Below, one piece after another: positions 33,726-44,590 of a DNA stretch of 64,000 nucleotides. Every line of letters starts with the position of its first letter. Position 1 is the first letter of the stretch. Below the pieces are notes generated by a model, which saw nothing but the letters and a program-made list of their open reading frames with translations, was not told where the DNA came from and ran no database searches. The DNA lies in assembly GCA_032622095.1 (NCBI GenBank), contig CP136066.1, forward strand, positions 148,147,559-148,211,558. Reading direction: 5' to 3'. A program made the position numbers and the translations under genes. The stretch is from Siphonodentalium dalli (lineage: Eukaryota; Mollusca; Scaphopoda; Gadilida; Siphonodentaliidae).

Positions 33726-34587
33726 CGTTCATCGAGGTAATCATGTAGATAATACATCGTTCACATGGAGAGACTTCGTTCAGCGAGCGCAGTGTGTCAC
33801 TTTAACATTCAAGACTGAAGCTATCCCCATCAAGGTCCTCACGTAATATACATGTAGATAATACACCATGCATCGGAGTGGCCTAAATCTGATAGTTGGT
33901 TAACAGGTAAAAAACACTACCAATATGTCTCACCTGTAATTAGATCGGATAGAGTTATCGTTCCTAATATGCAGCCAACTGGGGCCCATATCATCATAAC
34001 AGGGATATTATGTCCGTACACACAACTATTTCAGCGATGGATGAACAGAGATTTGATATCTAGATTTTTTTTATCGATCTCTCAAACGAGGGGCCAGCAC
34101 CCGTGGTTCAAACTGTTGTTGGCAAGACACCACACAACATGCCAAATGTGTGATGGGCGCAAGTATAGGCAGCTCCAGTGAGTGCATTCTAGTTGAGAAT
34201 GCACTTCCCCAACTGCACAATTCGGCGGGGGATACCGTTATCTGCAACTGCTTGTTAGATTGGCAGGATTAGTGTTTTTTATGTCTTGTCGGGTAAGAAT
34301 TTATGTTTGAACTAGGCCACCAAATATTCCCTGTGGTGAAAACTAACAGATTTCATAAATTAAAATTTATTACACTACTATGCACAATTTCCATTGAAAA
34401 TGCCGTTAATAAAAAATGGTAATTCACTAGTGTATTATGTCATTTATTATTACGTCATTGACGTTACATCGCTTACTGATCTTGACTGAATTTTTGGTGG
34501 TTAATCTATCTCCACATCGCGACTTTCATGCATTAATTATGTGTGTTTTAATCATATTTGGCGAAACAAATTGATGCAGAAGTGTAA

Positions 34588-34741
34588 TGAATAGAGTAAT
34601 CAATTAGTTCCTAGAATTACGTTCAATATTCACTCGAGGTGAGAGACATTTGGGTAAGAAACTTGTGCGCTAACTTGTTTCTTACCAACATCTCACACCT
34701 CGTGAATTATTTAACGTAATTCTCGGAACCAATTGATTACT
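34588..34741. repeat. Hairpin element
   Basis: GTAATCAATTAGTTCCTAGA ... GGAACCAATTGATTAC arms with GTAAGAAACTTG/AACTTGTTTCTTAC at the centre; about 70-bp imperfect arms. Confidence 0.75.
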
Positions 34742-35464
34742 TTCTATATAATTCGCCAGCCCACCCCAATTTTCCAAAAAAGTTGGATGGGAATCCAAAA
34801 TTAATTTTTATTGGCCGTAGTTGGAATGATTTGACACACATTGCTTTGATGTTGATAAGGCACCCAGTTAATATTTACTTAGGTACATACAGATGTATGG
34901 CTGGCGAGAGAATTATCGTAAAAGGGACCACCTGCCTCCCCCAAACGGAAACCCAGATATTCACTGAATTCCCTTCATAGTTCACAGTTTCAGGGTGATA
35001 TCTCGGCCGATAATAAACTAACCAAGTAATAGCCTCATTAGATCTGCTACACTGTAACACCTTAACTAACCAACCATTCCGATGTCACTTCATGCAACCT
35101 TAATAAGATGTGAATGGTTAACATGTAGAATTTAATGGAAACCACCGGTGAAACTCATACCTGAAATAACATATTTATGAGTTGTCACATTGTCATGACT
35201 AGATTAGATAATCGCGATTTTCAATTAAATTAGGGAAATCACATATTAAGTTTTCACTCGCCATTACTTAAAGACATCATGCAGGACCATCACTAAGATT
35301 ACGTCCCCCAATTGACAGTTACGTTTGATGTAAAGCTTTGTGACATCACAACTGATATCAGCTGAGTTTGGTTGGTTTTCAGCTGAGTTTTGGGGGGGGG
35401 GGGGGGTGATATGAAGAGATTGATTTTCTAGATCACTCAAGGCAAAATTGGGATATCTAATTAT

Positions 35465-35697
35465 TAAACCCTTTCATGACGGGAGTCTCCCATAGGGAGC
35501 CTCTCATATATAAGAGAATGCACTGGCTTACAAGGTCAAGGTAAAAATTATTGGGCAAATGTATTATCTTATATATTCGAGCCCCCCCCCCCCCCCCCCC
35601 CCCCCCCCCTTATGGGATACTTGCATATATAAGAGAATGTATTGGCACAGGGTTTTCGCAAAATTTCAGGAAGCTTCAGTCATGGAATGGTTAACTT
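35465..35697. mobile_element. Family B copy with a poly-C expansion, next to a COQ8A acceptor
   Basis: TTAAACCCTTTCATGACGGG ... CAGTCATGGAATGGTTAA. The second hairpin loop, normally GGCTCCCTATGGGAG, is replaced by about 27 C (35583-35609). The ORF 35559-35882 is an accidental fusion of this poly-C with the COQ8A exon. Confidence 0.82.
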
Positions 35698-35720
35698 GGA
35701 TTAAACTGATGTTTTTTCAG

Positions 35721-35873
35721 GTTATACTACTTGATTTTGGTGCCAGCAAAGAATTTGGAAAGGAGTTTGTGGACAAATACATCAAGGTTATACGAGCTGC
35801 TTCCATTGGGGACCGAGACACCGTACTAAAGGAATCCAGAGACCTGGGTTTCCTCACTGGATATGAATCAAAG
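35721..35873 (+). CDS. COQ8A: COQ8A/ADCK3 exon with the DFG motif
   Basis: This 51-codon internal exon follows a strong acceptor (TTTTTTCAG, ending 35720) and ends before a GTTTGC donor at 35874; both ends are phase 0. It reads [12 protein letters not shown] at the start. LDFGA is the UbiB form of the kinase DFG magnesium-binding motif and directly follows the catalytic-loop exon in protein order. The end, FLTGYESK, matches the conserved segment after the DFG helix region in COQ8 proteins. The 5' side abuts a family B hairpin element (35465-35697), so the acceptor lies only about 20 nt from a transposon edge. Confidence 0.94.
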
Positions 35874-36538
35874 GTTTGCTAAAATACCATGATATTCCCA
35901 CTGGAAGATTGGGGAGTTATATTGGATTTATATTATATCTCACATGACTTTCTCGTGTTCTGATTGGCTGCACGCTGCTTTACTATTTTACGATATTACC
36001 CCAGTAGGATTCCTACTCACCTACATTTCTTTTTCTATTTATAGTAACAGACTCTTTTCGCCCAATCAGATTGCTGCCTGAAGACACGGCCAATCTGAAA
36101 CTATAACTTTTACAATACTTGTTGTAATATCGGTATATCATGAGAATTATTGGTGAATATTAATGAACTTACAAATGTCTGATCATAGCTATCCAATGTA
36201 TTTAATAGTTTGTCCGTTTAGTTGGCAAGTGGACATTCCTAATTTTGTAATTCCAAGTGAACATTGTAACTTCATTTTCCGTTTTCGTTGAAGATAAACA
36301 AGTTAACTCCTGAAATTTCGCCAAACTGTCTTTGCTAATAACATATTTATAGAGATACAGGGGGTCGATTTAATTTGTTAAATTTATATAGCATTCCCTA
36401 TGTTTTTTCATTGTAAATAATTGCTTAGCAGAAATTGTAAATTGCATAGCAAATTTTGATGCAAATCCAGTTAGCCCTGGAGATATGAATCACGAAGAGA
36501 TGCTGTTAGATGTAACTAATAACAGTCAGTTATAGTTA

Positions 36539-36540
<2 letters not shown>

Positions 36541-36600
<60 letters not shown>
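36541..36600. repeat. Poly-C tract of about 60 nt
   Basis: Sixty uninterrupted C, then GCCCCCGCC. Such a run can form an i-motif/G-quadruplex pair, and its length may be an assembly estimate. Confidence 0.9.
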
Positions 36601-36602
<2 letters not shown>

Positions 36603-36738
36603 CCCCCGCCATCGTCACAAGATTGCCATAAAATATGAGACCTATTTCCAAAATTCACGCTAAATAAAATTGTGACAAAATCAGACACAGAATTTGTGTG
36701 AGAATTGACACATATGTTCGATATAATATATTAAATAA

Positions 36739-36842
36739 TGCATGTCTTGATGTTGACTATGCCAAAATAGTGGTCCTCGATGGGGGAATAGTCCACTCAC
36801 CTATTCCTCTTCTCGGAACCACTATTTTGACAAGACATTCAT
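36739..36842. repeat. Imperfect hairpin
   Basis: ATGCATGTCTTGATGTTGAC..AAAATAGTGGTCC pairs with GGAACCACTATTTTGACAAGACAT around TGGGGGAATAGTCC. Confidence 0.65.
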
Positions 36843-36867
36843 AATGTTCACCAACATTTACCCTGTC

Positions 36868-37070
36868 TATACTAAATCATCATTGATGAGTAGTTGACCC
36901 TAGGAAATGTTCAGATAATAAGTTCACATGTCATTTGTTGAACATTTTCCACCAAATAACATGAATATTTCTGCAATTGTATTATTTTTCCTCCAAATGA
37001 ATAATAGACCATTCCAATGAATAATTTTATAACTGATGGGAGAATCCATTTAGTCTATAAAGGGTTAAGG
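36868..37070. mobile_element. Family H element (TATACTAAAT ... ATTTAGTCTATAAAGGGTTAA)
   Basis: CTATACTAAATCATCATTGATGAGTAGTT at the left and GGGAGAATCCATTTAGTCTA/AAGGGTTAA at the right. Related copies or fragments lie at 8828-8995, 9367-9430, 10565-10740, 59520-59605 and 60270-60495. Confidence 0.65.
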
Positions 37071-37677
37071 CTTTAGAGAGCTTAAATTGGTGTTCTTCAT
37101 TTTCTCTTATAGAGTTATTCTTCTTTGTTAATCTGGAAATGTTGATATTTTGTCGGTCGATACAGATATCTCAGTTGTACCCACAAACAGGATCATGGCA
37201 GTGGAACTAGCTGACAGGGCTGGGAAAATCCTCACGAGGAAACTATTAGTCGGTTATTTATTGTTTTTTATAACATTAATTTGTTCTACCAACATCATGT
37301 AGTTAAATCAGTTTGAACCAACAACATTTTATTTTGGAGACGACTAATTAAAGTCCTTCTTGTTAGTGCCTACTAGTGGTAGGGTGCGCGGAGAGTGAAG
37401 TTCGGCACTATTTCTCTCTTTATTTGCGGGCTGAGGTGCTGTGCTGAGGTTTATTGTTCCAGATATGTGCATGTGCGTTTTGTTCCCCTTTGCGAGTCGT
37501 CATCATAGAATACTACAGTGAGGGACACGTTGGGTGTGGGGAAGTTTATGTCAACAGGTGTGACACTGGTGAGAGAGATGCTCGTGGCCGTATTGCATGT
37601 GATCGAGTTGTGAGTAAAGAAAATTAGGCGAGGATGATCCTCCAGGGAGGTACTCAATCACTTGGATAGCCTAAAAT

Positions 37678-37718
37678 GGTCTAGCACTTTTGATAACAAG
37701 TGTATCTTTATCAGGACC
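37678..37718 (-). ncRNA. Hammerhead-like motif, degenerate (second arm)
   Basis: Minus-strand mirror of the motif at 37810-37850, with GGTC, CTGATAA, GATA/TATC, a shortened AAA in place of GAAA, AGTGCT, A, GACC. It shares the G8-to-A change with the other arm and has a further change at G12, so it is probably inactive. Confidence 0.55.
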
Positions 37719-37809
37719 AGGATGGCGTGGGTAGATGCGGATTTTGTCTGTCCTTTTATAGTATAGAGTATAAAAGGACAGACAAAATCCACAAAACCCA
37801 CGCCATCCT

Positions 37810-37850
37810 GGTCCTGATAAAGATACACTTGTTATCGAAAGCACTTGACC
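37810..37850 (+). ncRNA. Hammerhead-like motif, degenerate core (G8 to A)
   Basis: GGTC, CTGATAA, A, stem II GATA/TATC with loop CACTTGT, GAAA, stem III AGCACT-like, cleavage triplet CTT, then GACC. Stem I and stem II pair perfectly. The core reads CUGAUAA instead of CUGAUGA, so G8, which is needed for catalysis, is replaced. The fold is retained but activity is doubtful. Confidence 0.6.
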
Positions 37851-37962
37851 ATTTTAGGCTATCCAAGTGATTGAGTACCTCCCTGGAGGATCATTCTCGC
37901 CTAATTTTCTCAACAACATTTTAAATTAGAAGGTCCTGATAGCGCAAACTATATATTAGCAA

Positions 37963-38348
37963 GCCTTGAAATAGTGTGTTTGTCATTTGCAGAATGAGGT
38001 CCCCCCAGGGTGAATTTAGTGACGCTATCCCACACAATGGGCTAGCATCAGCAAATTCATCCTCTGGGAACCTCATTCTGCTGAGGTCTCAACTGCTATG
38101 GGAGACCTAGGATCAGATTGAATTTCCCCAGTTGATATAGGGGATATAGAAACTGGAGAGAAGGGAAAAAGTTACTAAAAACAATGTTAATTTGAGACTA
38201 GATACTTCCCAGAAGATGAGGCCTAAGCAGAATGAGGTCCACAGAGGGAGAATTTAGTGATGCTAGCCCACTGCAGGTTAGCGTTACTAAATTCACCCTC
38301 TGGGGACTGGGGACTTCATTCTGCAAATGACAGACACATTATTTCAAA
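37963..38348. mobile_element. Family C copy in the COQ8A intron
   Basis: AAGCCTTGAAATAGTGTGTT ... GACACATTATTTCAAAAGGCTT ends with two inner GAGGTCCNCAGAGGG palindromes. Confidence 0.82.
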
Positions 38349-38514
38349 AGGCTTGTATATTCAAGGGTCTTTTGTTCATTTATTGTTTTTTGAAGATTGG
38401 GATCCACTATCATGTTTTTTTCACTTTGAGAAAAACTGGACCCAGAAAACTTTCAGATTTGACTGCAAATGTCCAGGAACAGAACACCTTGTATTCTGTG
38501 AGTTTCAGTTGATT

Positions 38515-38960
38515 TACCCAGCTCTGACAGATAGCATATATAAGAGAATGCATTGGCTTAACCCTTTACCCAACAGAACGGCCCTGTGCCAATGCATTCT
38601 CTTATATATGCTAGTCGACCATAGGTCGCCTCGCATATATAAGAGAATGCATTGGCTTAACACATTCAAAATTATAAAATTGTTAAAGAATGTAAGAAAA
38701 AATTGTAAAAAGTGTTAAAAAAAATAATTTTTTAAGCCAATGCATTCTCTTATATATGCGAGGCGACCTATGGTCGACTCGCATATATAAGAGAATGCAT
38801 TGGCACAGGGCATAACTGTAACTATCACAATGTGGTCAAGGAGCCGGTTCCAATGATATCCATATTTGTATGGTTCTAATGAGACAGACCGAAGATATTT
38901 TAGGCTGTTGAAGCTTTATTTGGCCGGTTTTGGCCGGTTTGTTGGGTAAAGGGTTAACAC
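38515..38960. mobile_element. TTAA-ended element containing family B hairpins (B2 variant)
   Basis: TTAACCCTTTACCCAACAGA (38558) and TTTGTTGGGTAAAGGGTTAA (38957) are inverted ends with TTAA on both sides, but the outer sequence differs from family B. Inside are family B-type hairpins and an AATGTAAGAAAAAA stretch. Before and after it, a ~65-bp sequence (CAGTTGATTTACCCAGCTCT at 38507 and 39059) and the TTATAAAATTGTTAAAGAAT stretch are directly duplicated. Confidence 0.75.
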
Positions 38961-39099
38961 ATTAAAAATTATAAAATTGTTAAAGAATGTAAGAAAAAAA
39001 TGGTAAAAAGTGTTAAAAAAATGTCCAGGAACAGAACACCTGGTATCCTGTGAGTTTCAGTTGATTTACCCAGCTCTGACAGATGGCAACCATAGATAT

Positions 39100-39420
39100 T
39101 AGTTTCAGTGTTCAGCACATAATCATGTGATTTTTGGTTGATTGACAGATGCCAAATGTTTCAGCCACCAGGTGTGATGTCTTCAGCATGAAATTGTCTA
39201 TGATTGCCCTGTGATTGACAGGTGCCATGTCTTAGCCACCTGGTGTCATGTCATCAGAATAAAAATTTTCATGGATGTTCTTTGATTGACAGGTGTCATG
39301 GGTTTAGGTCAATCATCTGTGCTCTGAGCCACCTGGTGTGGTGTATTAAATCAGCATGGAATTTTCCATGTTTTCCCTGTGATTGACAGGTGTCAGAGAA
39401 TTGGGTCATGAACACCTGTG
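39100..39420. repeat. Tandem repeat around GTGATTGACAGGTGYCATG
   Basis: Four units of about 75-110 bp containing GATTGACAG(A/G)TG, AGCCACCTGGTGT and AGCATG(A/G)AATTTTC. 39421-40335 holds an ORF (39418-39960) of unremarkable composition and no repeat that I recognise. Confidence 0.7.
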
Positions 39421-40339
39421 CTCTTATTCCTGCAATTTTCTAAATATTTAGGTTCTCTTGTTTCAGTGACTCATACTTTTAATCCTTCAACAAAAACATA
39501 TCTAATTTATAGCTTGGGGATAAATTGGGTACATGATCCAAATATGAGAATGTCCACCCCAAGTATATATGTGCAGTCATGTAATCTCTGTACACCTAGT
39601 AATGCACAATTGCCACATAATTCAACAGCCATACGCCAATTTCCCCCCACTGACCATCCTCTCTTTCTAAACTTTCTTAAATCTAACTACTGTCCTTTCA
39701 TTTCATTGGTTATCTTCAATTCCCAAATCTCACCCCACTCCACTTCTTATCTTATCTCTTGCTATCTGTTTTTGAGTGTGATCTATATGGAATTCATCAC
39801 TGAGTTATCTAAAGTAACAAACAAGCAAAAATTCCCGCCTGACTCGCCCCGAACGGCCTTTATAATGTCGTTCGATAAATTTAAGCGATCTGGGAGAGGA
39901 TTTACAAAAAAGCCACATCCCATTCCAATCACCCATAATCATCCATTAGCATTTTGTTAAAATATTAATCTTTTTTTTGTATTGGGAATAAATATTGTTT
40001 TCACAAAGTTTATATTTGGTCCGGCCTTAACATTTCTGATTCGGCATTATTTTGATGTCCAGAGGACGATCTTGTAGTTTTAGTTATTTCAATTCTTTTA
40101 ATCAAACAAAACTAGATTAATTTGAAAAAAATATTGGATTCGAAGTTGGATGCCTTCTTGTAATATATAGACAATAGTTACCTGTTCTTAGTAGCACCAT
40201 TGTTCTCCTTGATTGAAGTGTGGAGGGTTATAATCCTTGCTTCTCTCATGAGGAGAAAGACTGTATGGTACTCAGAACAGTTAACTGATGTGTTGATTCA
40301 ATTTTCAATACATGTTTATTACGAGTAAAACCACACATT

Positions 40340-40612
40340 GTGGTGCCTCAGTCAGTTAATTAGGGGTACAACTCCATTCAAATTCCATCGTGAACTTTGT
40401 AACTTGAAATCATTATATGGTGGAGTTGCCAGTTATTCGATAATGGCCGGTGGTTTGCCACACATGGTCGATGAGTTTATCAGCCATTGAGATCACTGTT
40501 AGATCAGCCGTAAGTATACGGATTTCCTCCACCACTAAAACTGGCAATGTCATGAAATAATGGCCTTAGTTGCTGAAAGCGACATTAAACCCCAATCAAT
40601 CAATCAATCCAT
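40340..40612 (+). mobile_element. tRNA-derived SINE with (AATC)n tail
   Basis: The head has Pol III box-like sequences (CTCAGTCAGTTAATTAGG as A box, ATTCAAATTCC as B box). A central block AGATCAGCCGTAAGTATACGGATTTCCTCCACC and the end GAAAGCGACATTAAACCCCAATCAATCAATCAATC-like (shown in part) follow the plan of SINEs common in molluscs and other invertebrates. Orientation is plus. The family name is not certain. Confidence 0.7.
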
Positions 40613-41112
40613 ATTGAAACTCATCATTAGTACTGCCACTTACCCGAAGCTACAAATGACGTCATGCCACAGTTCAAAGAGTTGAACAACATCCTGTCAG
40701 TATAATACAAATTTCGGACTACTGGGAGTGGAACATGATTTATATTTGACTTAAAACGGTAATGAATATATGGTAAATATTAACCTGGCATATAGTATAT
40801 TAACCTGCTTCTTGATAATTTGAGCAGTTAGGCCATTAATATAAAAATATCTGTGTTCTCAGGCATCTCAATTTTGAGATGAGGTAGGGAGGCTATTCAG
40901 TTTGATTATATGCTTGCCTATAAAATAGCGGAAAAAATACCAAAACATAAATCGTCATATGTATCTCTTAGAAGCTATAGTGAAATCGGCTTTTGTTATT
41001 TCATTGTACTATTTTGTTATTTCACGGCAGCTTGCCAAATGACCTAATCACTTGATAGCCGTTTGCTACCTGTCAGCTGATTGGTGTCAGAAATTTGGAT
41101 ATAAGGCGCATT

Positions 41113-41275
41113 TAATAAAAAGAACACCTACAGTTTTTGTTTGAATACATGAAACATCTCATTCGTGTCTGGAAAGAAATACAAAATTTTCACTCATGGC
41201 TTGCAGCCGCTTATTAAAATTCTATATCATATTTCGGAATTCAAACAAAAACTGTAGGTATTCTCTATTCATTTT
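41113..41275. repeat. Hairpin element upstream of the last COQ8A exon
   Basis: CCTACAGTTTTTGTTTGAAT ... ATTCAAACAAAAACTGTAGG inverted arms of about 24 bp around a 115-bp loop. 40613-41112 has no clear feature except a TTTTGTTATTTCACGGCAGC-type repeat also seen at 43960-44050. Confidence 0.75.
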
Positions 41276-41531
41276 TTTCACTAAATCTTAAAAACATACT
41301 CCAGAAACCAAATATAGTTCATTTTCATTGTTCAAATCAAATATTTTCTAATACTGAAAAATAAGTTTGCTGAGGCTTTTAAAAGAACATTTCAGTGGTG
41401 AGTGAGGGGTCTGAGAACACAGAATTTTTATTTATTTGTCTTTTATGCATTGACAAAAGATTTGTCCCATCTTATACTAACATTAGATGTATTGGGCAGT
41501 CTTTGTAACTAAATCATATCTGTTTCCACAG

Positions 41532-41819
41532 ATGATGAACGATGCCCATATTGATGCCGTGATGATACTCGGAGAGGCTTTCGGTGCCGAGCCTCACTTT
41601 GACTTTGGAAAACAGAATGTTGCCAAGCGTGTGCAGAAGATAATTCCTGTGATGCTGAAACACAGACTTTCGCCACCTCCGGAAGAAACTTATTCACTAC
41701 ATAGGAAGATGTCGGGTGCCTTCCTCATCTGTGCAAAACTCCAGTGCCGCATCAACTGTAAAGAAATGTTCGATGAAATTTGGAATAATTATCATTTCGG
41801 TGACACAGAAAATTTGTGA
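41532..41819 (+). CDS. COQ8A: COQ8A/ADCK3 last coding exon, with stop
   Basis: This is the terminal coding exon of COQ8A: 95 codons plus TGA at 41817-41819. It starts after the acceptor TTTCCACAG (ending 41531) and is phase 0, matching the previous donor. It contains the strongly conserved C-terminal UbiB segment, visible as [29 protein letters not shown] and [14 protein letters not shown]. The protein ends a few residues beyond the usual family C-terminus. No convincing poly(A) signal is close; the first AATAAA noticed is near 42719, and transposon copies (family C, family B) begin about 100 nt and 600 nt after the stop. Confidence 0.94.
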   Translation: MMNDAHIDAVMILGEAFGAEPHFDFGKQNVAKRVQKIIPVMLKHRLSPPPEETYSLHRKMSGAFLICAKLQCRINCKEMFDEIWNNYHFGDTENL

Positions 41820-41917
41820 TACATGTTCGATTTTAGGCTTACTTTTGTGATAAATTTGATGTTGAGAGTTACTAGTGAATTACATCAACACATATTGCAT
41901 ACATTTGGTCCCTAGCA

Positions 41918-42387
41918 AGCCTGAGTTTAGTGTGCCTGTCATTTGCACAATGAGGTCCCCAGAGGGTGAATTTAGTGATGCTATCCCGCATAGCAGGCTA
42001 GCATCGCTAAATTCACCCTCTGGGGACCTCATTCTGCTTAGGCCTCATCTTCTCTGGAAAGTTTCTTCATTAATATCAAATTTCAAAAGAAACTTCTTCA
42101 CATAGATTCTATTTCTTGTTTAGTTTAGTTTCTCTATATCCCAAATTGGCAGATGACACATTGCATAATCAAGGTTCCTAATGGGTGTACATCACATTTT
42201 TCACCATTTGGGAACTTCAATCTGAGTCTATGTTTCCCATAACAGATGAGGCCATGCAGAATGAGGTCCCCAGAGGGTGAATTTAGTGATGCTAGCCCGC
42301 TATGCGGGATAGCATCACTACATTCACCCTCTGGAGACCTCATTCTGCAAATGACAGGCACACTAAACTCAGGCTTGGTCCCTGGTG
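41918..42387. mobile_element. Family C palindromic element, full copy
   Basis: Inverted ends CAAGCCTGAGTTTAGTGTGC (41918) and GCACACTAAACTCAGGCTTG (42387) enclose two inner palindromes built from GAGGTCCCCAGAGGGTGAAT and its complement (about 41950-42035 and 42258-42345). The middle holds AATTGGCAGATGACACATTG. No coding capacity. ORFs across it translate the palindromes. Confidence 0.85.
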
Positions 42388-42431
42388 TATTGCTCAGAGG
42401 ATAAATATTTGTGGTTACCAAACCTATATTT

Positions 42432-42688
42432 TAACCCTTCCATGATAGGAACTTCGCTGTTGCAGCATTAAGGATTATTGTTCCAGTGCATTTTCTTATA
42501 TAAGTGAGTCTCCCATAGGGAGCCTCTGCTGCCTCGCATATATTAGAGAATGCAAGGTAAATATTGTTAGGCGAATGTGTTCTCTTATATATGCGAGGCT
42601 CCCTATGGGAGACTCGCATATATAAGATAATGCATTGGCACAGCGTTATCGCAAAATTTCCGGAAGCTCCAGTCATGGAAGGGTTAAA
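42432..42688. mobile_element. Family B copy downstream of COQ8A
   Basis: TTTTAACCCTTCCATGATAG ... CAGTCATGGAAGGGTTAA, with inner hairpins around GCAAGGTAAATATTGTTAGG. Confidence 0.83.
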
Positions 42689-42690
42689 GT

Positions 42691-43959
42691 CTCCAACTGT
42701 TAAAAGTTTGTTTGCTAGAAATAAAATCTTTTGAATATTTTTCCGATATTTCACACTTAAGTGTACTGAAAATAACAAGTGTACTGAAAAAACAAAAACA
42801 CACTCGATGTCTGAGGTAGCAATCCACAATTTCTGGCCATTTTCACAATTTTGAGGGTTTTGTACTAAAACCTGCTGCGCCATGATGGTCATTGATAAAC
42901 AGCACACGAATGCTTGGTTACAAGATACAGAAATGGTGGGAGCATATATTTGTCTGTACTTTGACTGGATAGTCACATCACAAGTTGAATTATCTCCCAT
43001 GGACTGTCTTTGCAAAAATCTCATTTAAACCCTTTTTTTTTACCAAAATTGGCAATCTTCACAGAGAAAATGTCAGTCTATAATCACCTTATGAGCTGAT
43101 AGCAGCTAGATATATGTAAGATATATTAAAAAATAAAGTAAACTTATCATGTAAATTTTGAAATTTTGTCTTGGAAGTGCAGACGACTATTTTGAATGGG
43201 AGAGAAATGAGGCTTTTTTACCGGTGGAGTACCACTGTACACTGCATAAAATAGTGTATCTCTTCCTAGCGAGTTTTATATAGATTCTGCATACCACATC
43301 GCACGCGTTGATGCTTATACCTTAGGTGCAGGTGAATGATGACTTCATATAATTTTTTCTATATTTTCTATAGCAATGAGCCAAAATCCGGTGGCTTGTA
43401 CGTTGTTTTGTGAAACTGACATGTGACTTCCAATTAGCAACTGTCTGGAGATTGTATAATTGCGGAATCGGAAGTGGACCAATGAGATGAAAATAAAATT
43501 GTCAACTTCACAACTTCCAAAGAATTCCCATGTGATTTAGGCATATTAGTTTCATTTAGACCAATGTCGTTAGTTAGCTTAATGAAAACCAGAGAAGACA
43601 TCATGGCACGGGTCATGACGTCATTTATATTATGATTGGGCCAGAATCCAGACAAGATTGGAAATCCATGACAACCACAGCATGTGTGGTTGCTCCACTA
43701 CGTGTCACGTATGATTCATATTAGATATCAATCAATGACACCTGTGGAAAGGCATCAATTAATATAATTTTTATTTAGAATTTCTTATCACATTCCTGGG
43801 ACAGTAAAAGGGGCTATTTTTAGAACAGAAAGATCTTGAAATCAATATTATACCTATACAGACAATATACCCAATTGTTTATTATATGCTTGCCTATAAA
43901 AAAAGTGGAAAATTAGTGAAAAGTAGATTGTCATATATATATCTCTTAGAAGCCACAGC
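42691..43959. other. Unannotated stretch downstream of COQ8A
   Basis: The minus-strand ORF 42431-43024 runs through a family B copy and has no domain; 43434-43655 is not recognised. 43860-43960 resembles 40905-40990 (ATTATATGCTTGCCTATAAA). Confidence 0.5.
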
Positions 43960-44052
43960 GAAATACAATTTCATTATTTCACTGTAGCTTTCGTTATTTC
44001 ACTGTAGCTTTCATTATTTCACGGTAGCTTTCGTTATTTCACTGTAGCTTTG
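43960..44052. repeat. 21-bp tandem repeat, four units
   Basis: TTTCRTTATTTCACTGTAGC units, preceded by a diverged copy. Confidence 0.85.
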
Positions 44053-44174
44053 GGACAACCCGTCATTTCTTTCCGAGGATTGTTCAAAAATTATTCACAA
44101 TCTTGAAATTGGTTTTTATACTAATTATGTTTTTGTTGTCATTATGGCCTGGAAGAGATATGGTATCTTTATCT

Positions 44175-44590
44175 TTAAAGGTACTCAATCCGATCATACG
44201 GTCCCCATATCATCAAGATACAACAACATTTCTTAGTTATCAGAATCGATTAATTGCAACAAAATAATGCTAACCACTGTCAACTGGTATAAAATTTCCC
44301 AAAATGTGTTATTTGTGATCTCTTGAGTATCCCAAAATTTGGCCATATTACCAACTTCATCTTCATCCATCTTCATCCGCAATTTTGTCCGAGACCGTCG
44401 GTGTGACGACTTTTTTCTGGGCCACAAATAATTGAACATCTCGAGAAATAACGAACTTCAGAAAATGATATCTGATCACTCTGAGCTTTGATTGGTGGGT
44501 TCCTCGACTCGAATAAAATATATTGTACCACCAAAGCCAAAGAAATAGTAATTTGGGAGCATTAATTCGGATAATGCATCTTTAACGACA
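44175..44590. mobile_element. Family D copy
   Basis: AAAGGTACTCAATCCGATCA at the left, ATTCGGATAATGCATCTTTAA at the right; internal GTTATCCATCTTCATCCGCA-like and CCAAAGCCAAAGAAATAGTA blocks are shared with the 57-60 kb copies. Confidence 0.78.

Larger units (their letters stand above)
30271..35720 (+). other. COQ8A intron (5.45 kb), repeat-filled
   Basis: This intron lies between the catalytic-loop and DFG exons. It contains a family B hairpin (30337-30602), a duplicated ~70-bp sequence (30618-30750), a tandem-core repeat element (30840-33130) split by an antisense LINE, a short tandem array (33550-33720), a large hairpin (34588-34741), a poly-G run (35391-35407) and a second family B copy. 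No internal exon was recognised. Between 33721 and 34587 and between 34742 and 35390 I see only AT-rich sequence without clear structure. Confidence 0.85.
37626..37895. mobile_element. Palindromic PLE remnant: divergent TATA-hammerhead pair
   Basis: Arms of about 120 bp (about 37640-37757 and 37772-37895) are reverse complements with scattered mismatches. Each arm holds, from the centre outwards, a TATAAAAGG box and a hammerhead-like sequence. The two TATA boxes face away from each other and are about 8 bp apart (37752-37760 minus, 37769-37777 plus). The box, the following CAAAATCC and the ACGCCA..CTCGGTCC-like lead-in align with the pLTR at 47127-47209. This is therefore a diverged PLE terminal repeat in head-to-head form, within the last COQ8A intron. 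Confidence 0.75.
35874..41531 (+). other. COQ8A intron (5.66 kb), repeat-filled
   Basis: This is the last intron of COQ8A. It contains a poly-C tract (36541-36600), hairpins (36739-36842, 41113-41275), a TTAA-ended element (36868-37070), a palindromic hammerhead-ribozyme locus (37626-37895), family C and B elements (37965-38957), tandem repeats (39100-39420) and a SINE (40340-40612). An ORF at 39418-39960 has no recognisable domain and sits in otherwise unremarkable intronic DNA. 35874-36540 and 37071-37440 show no clear feature. Confidence 0.85.

Noticed and set aside
35559-35882. ORF with a poly-proline run fused to COQ8A sequence
   Set aside because: The proline run is the poly-C loop of a family B element; the COQ8A part is the exon at 35721-35873 behind a clear splice acceptor.
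39418-39960. 180-residue ORF in the last COQ8A intron
   Set aside because: No recognisable domain, low-complexity hydrophobic and Pro/His-rich composition; I could not support it as a gene.
42134-42421. ORFs containing MRSPEGE.SDAIPHS.LASLNSPSGDLI, also at 41875, 15095, 13989 and 38257
   Set aside because: This peptide is the translated palindrome of family C and appears in both strands and several loci; it is not a protein family.
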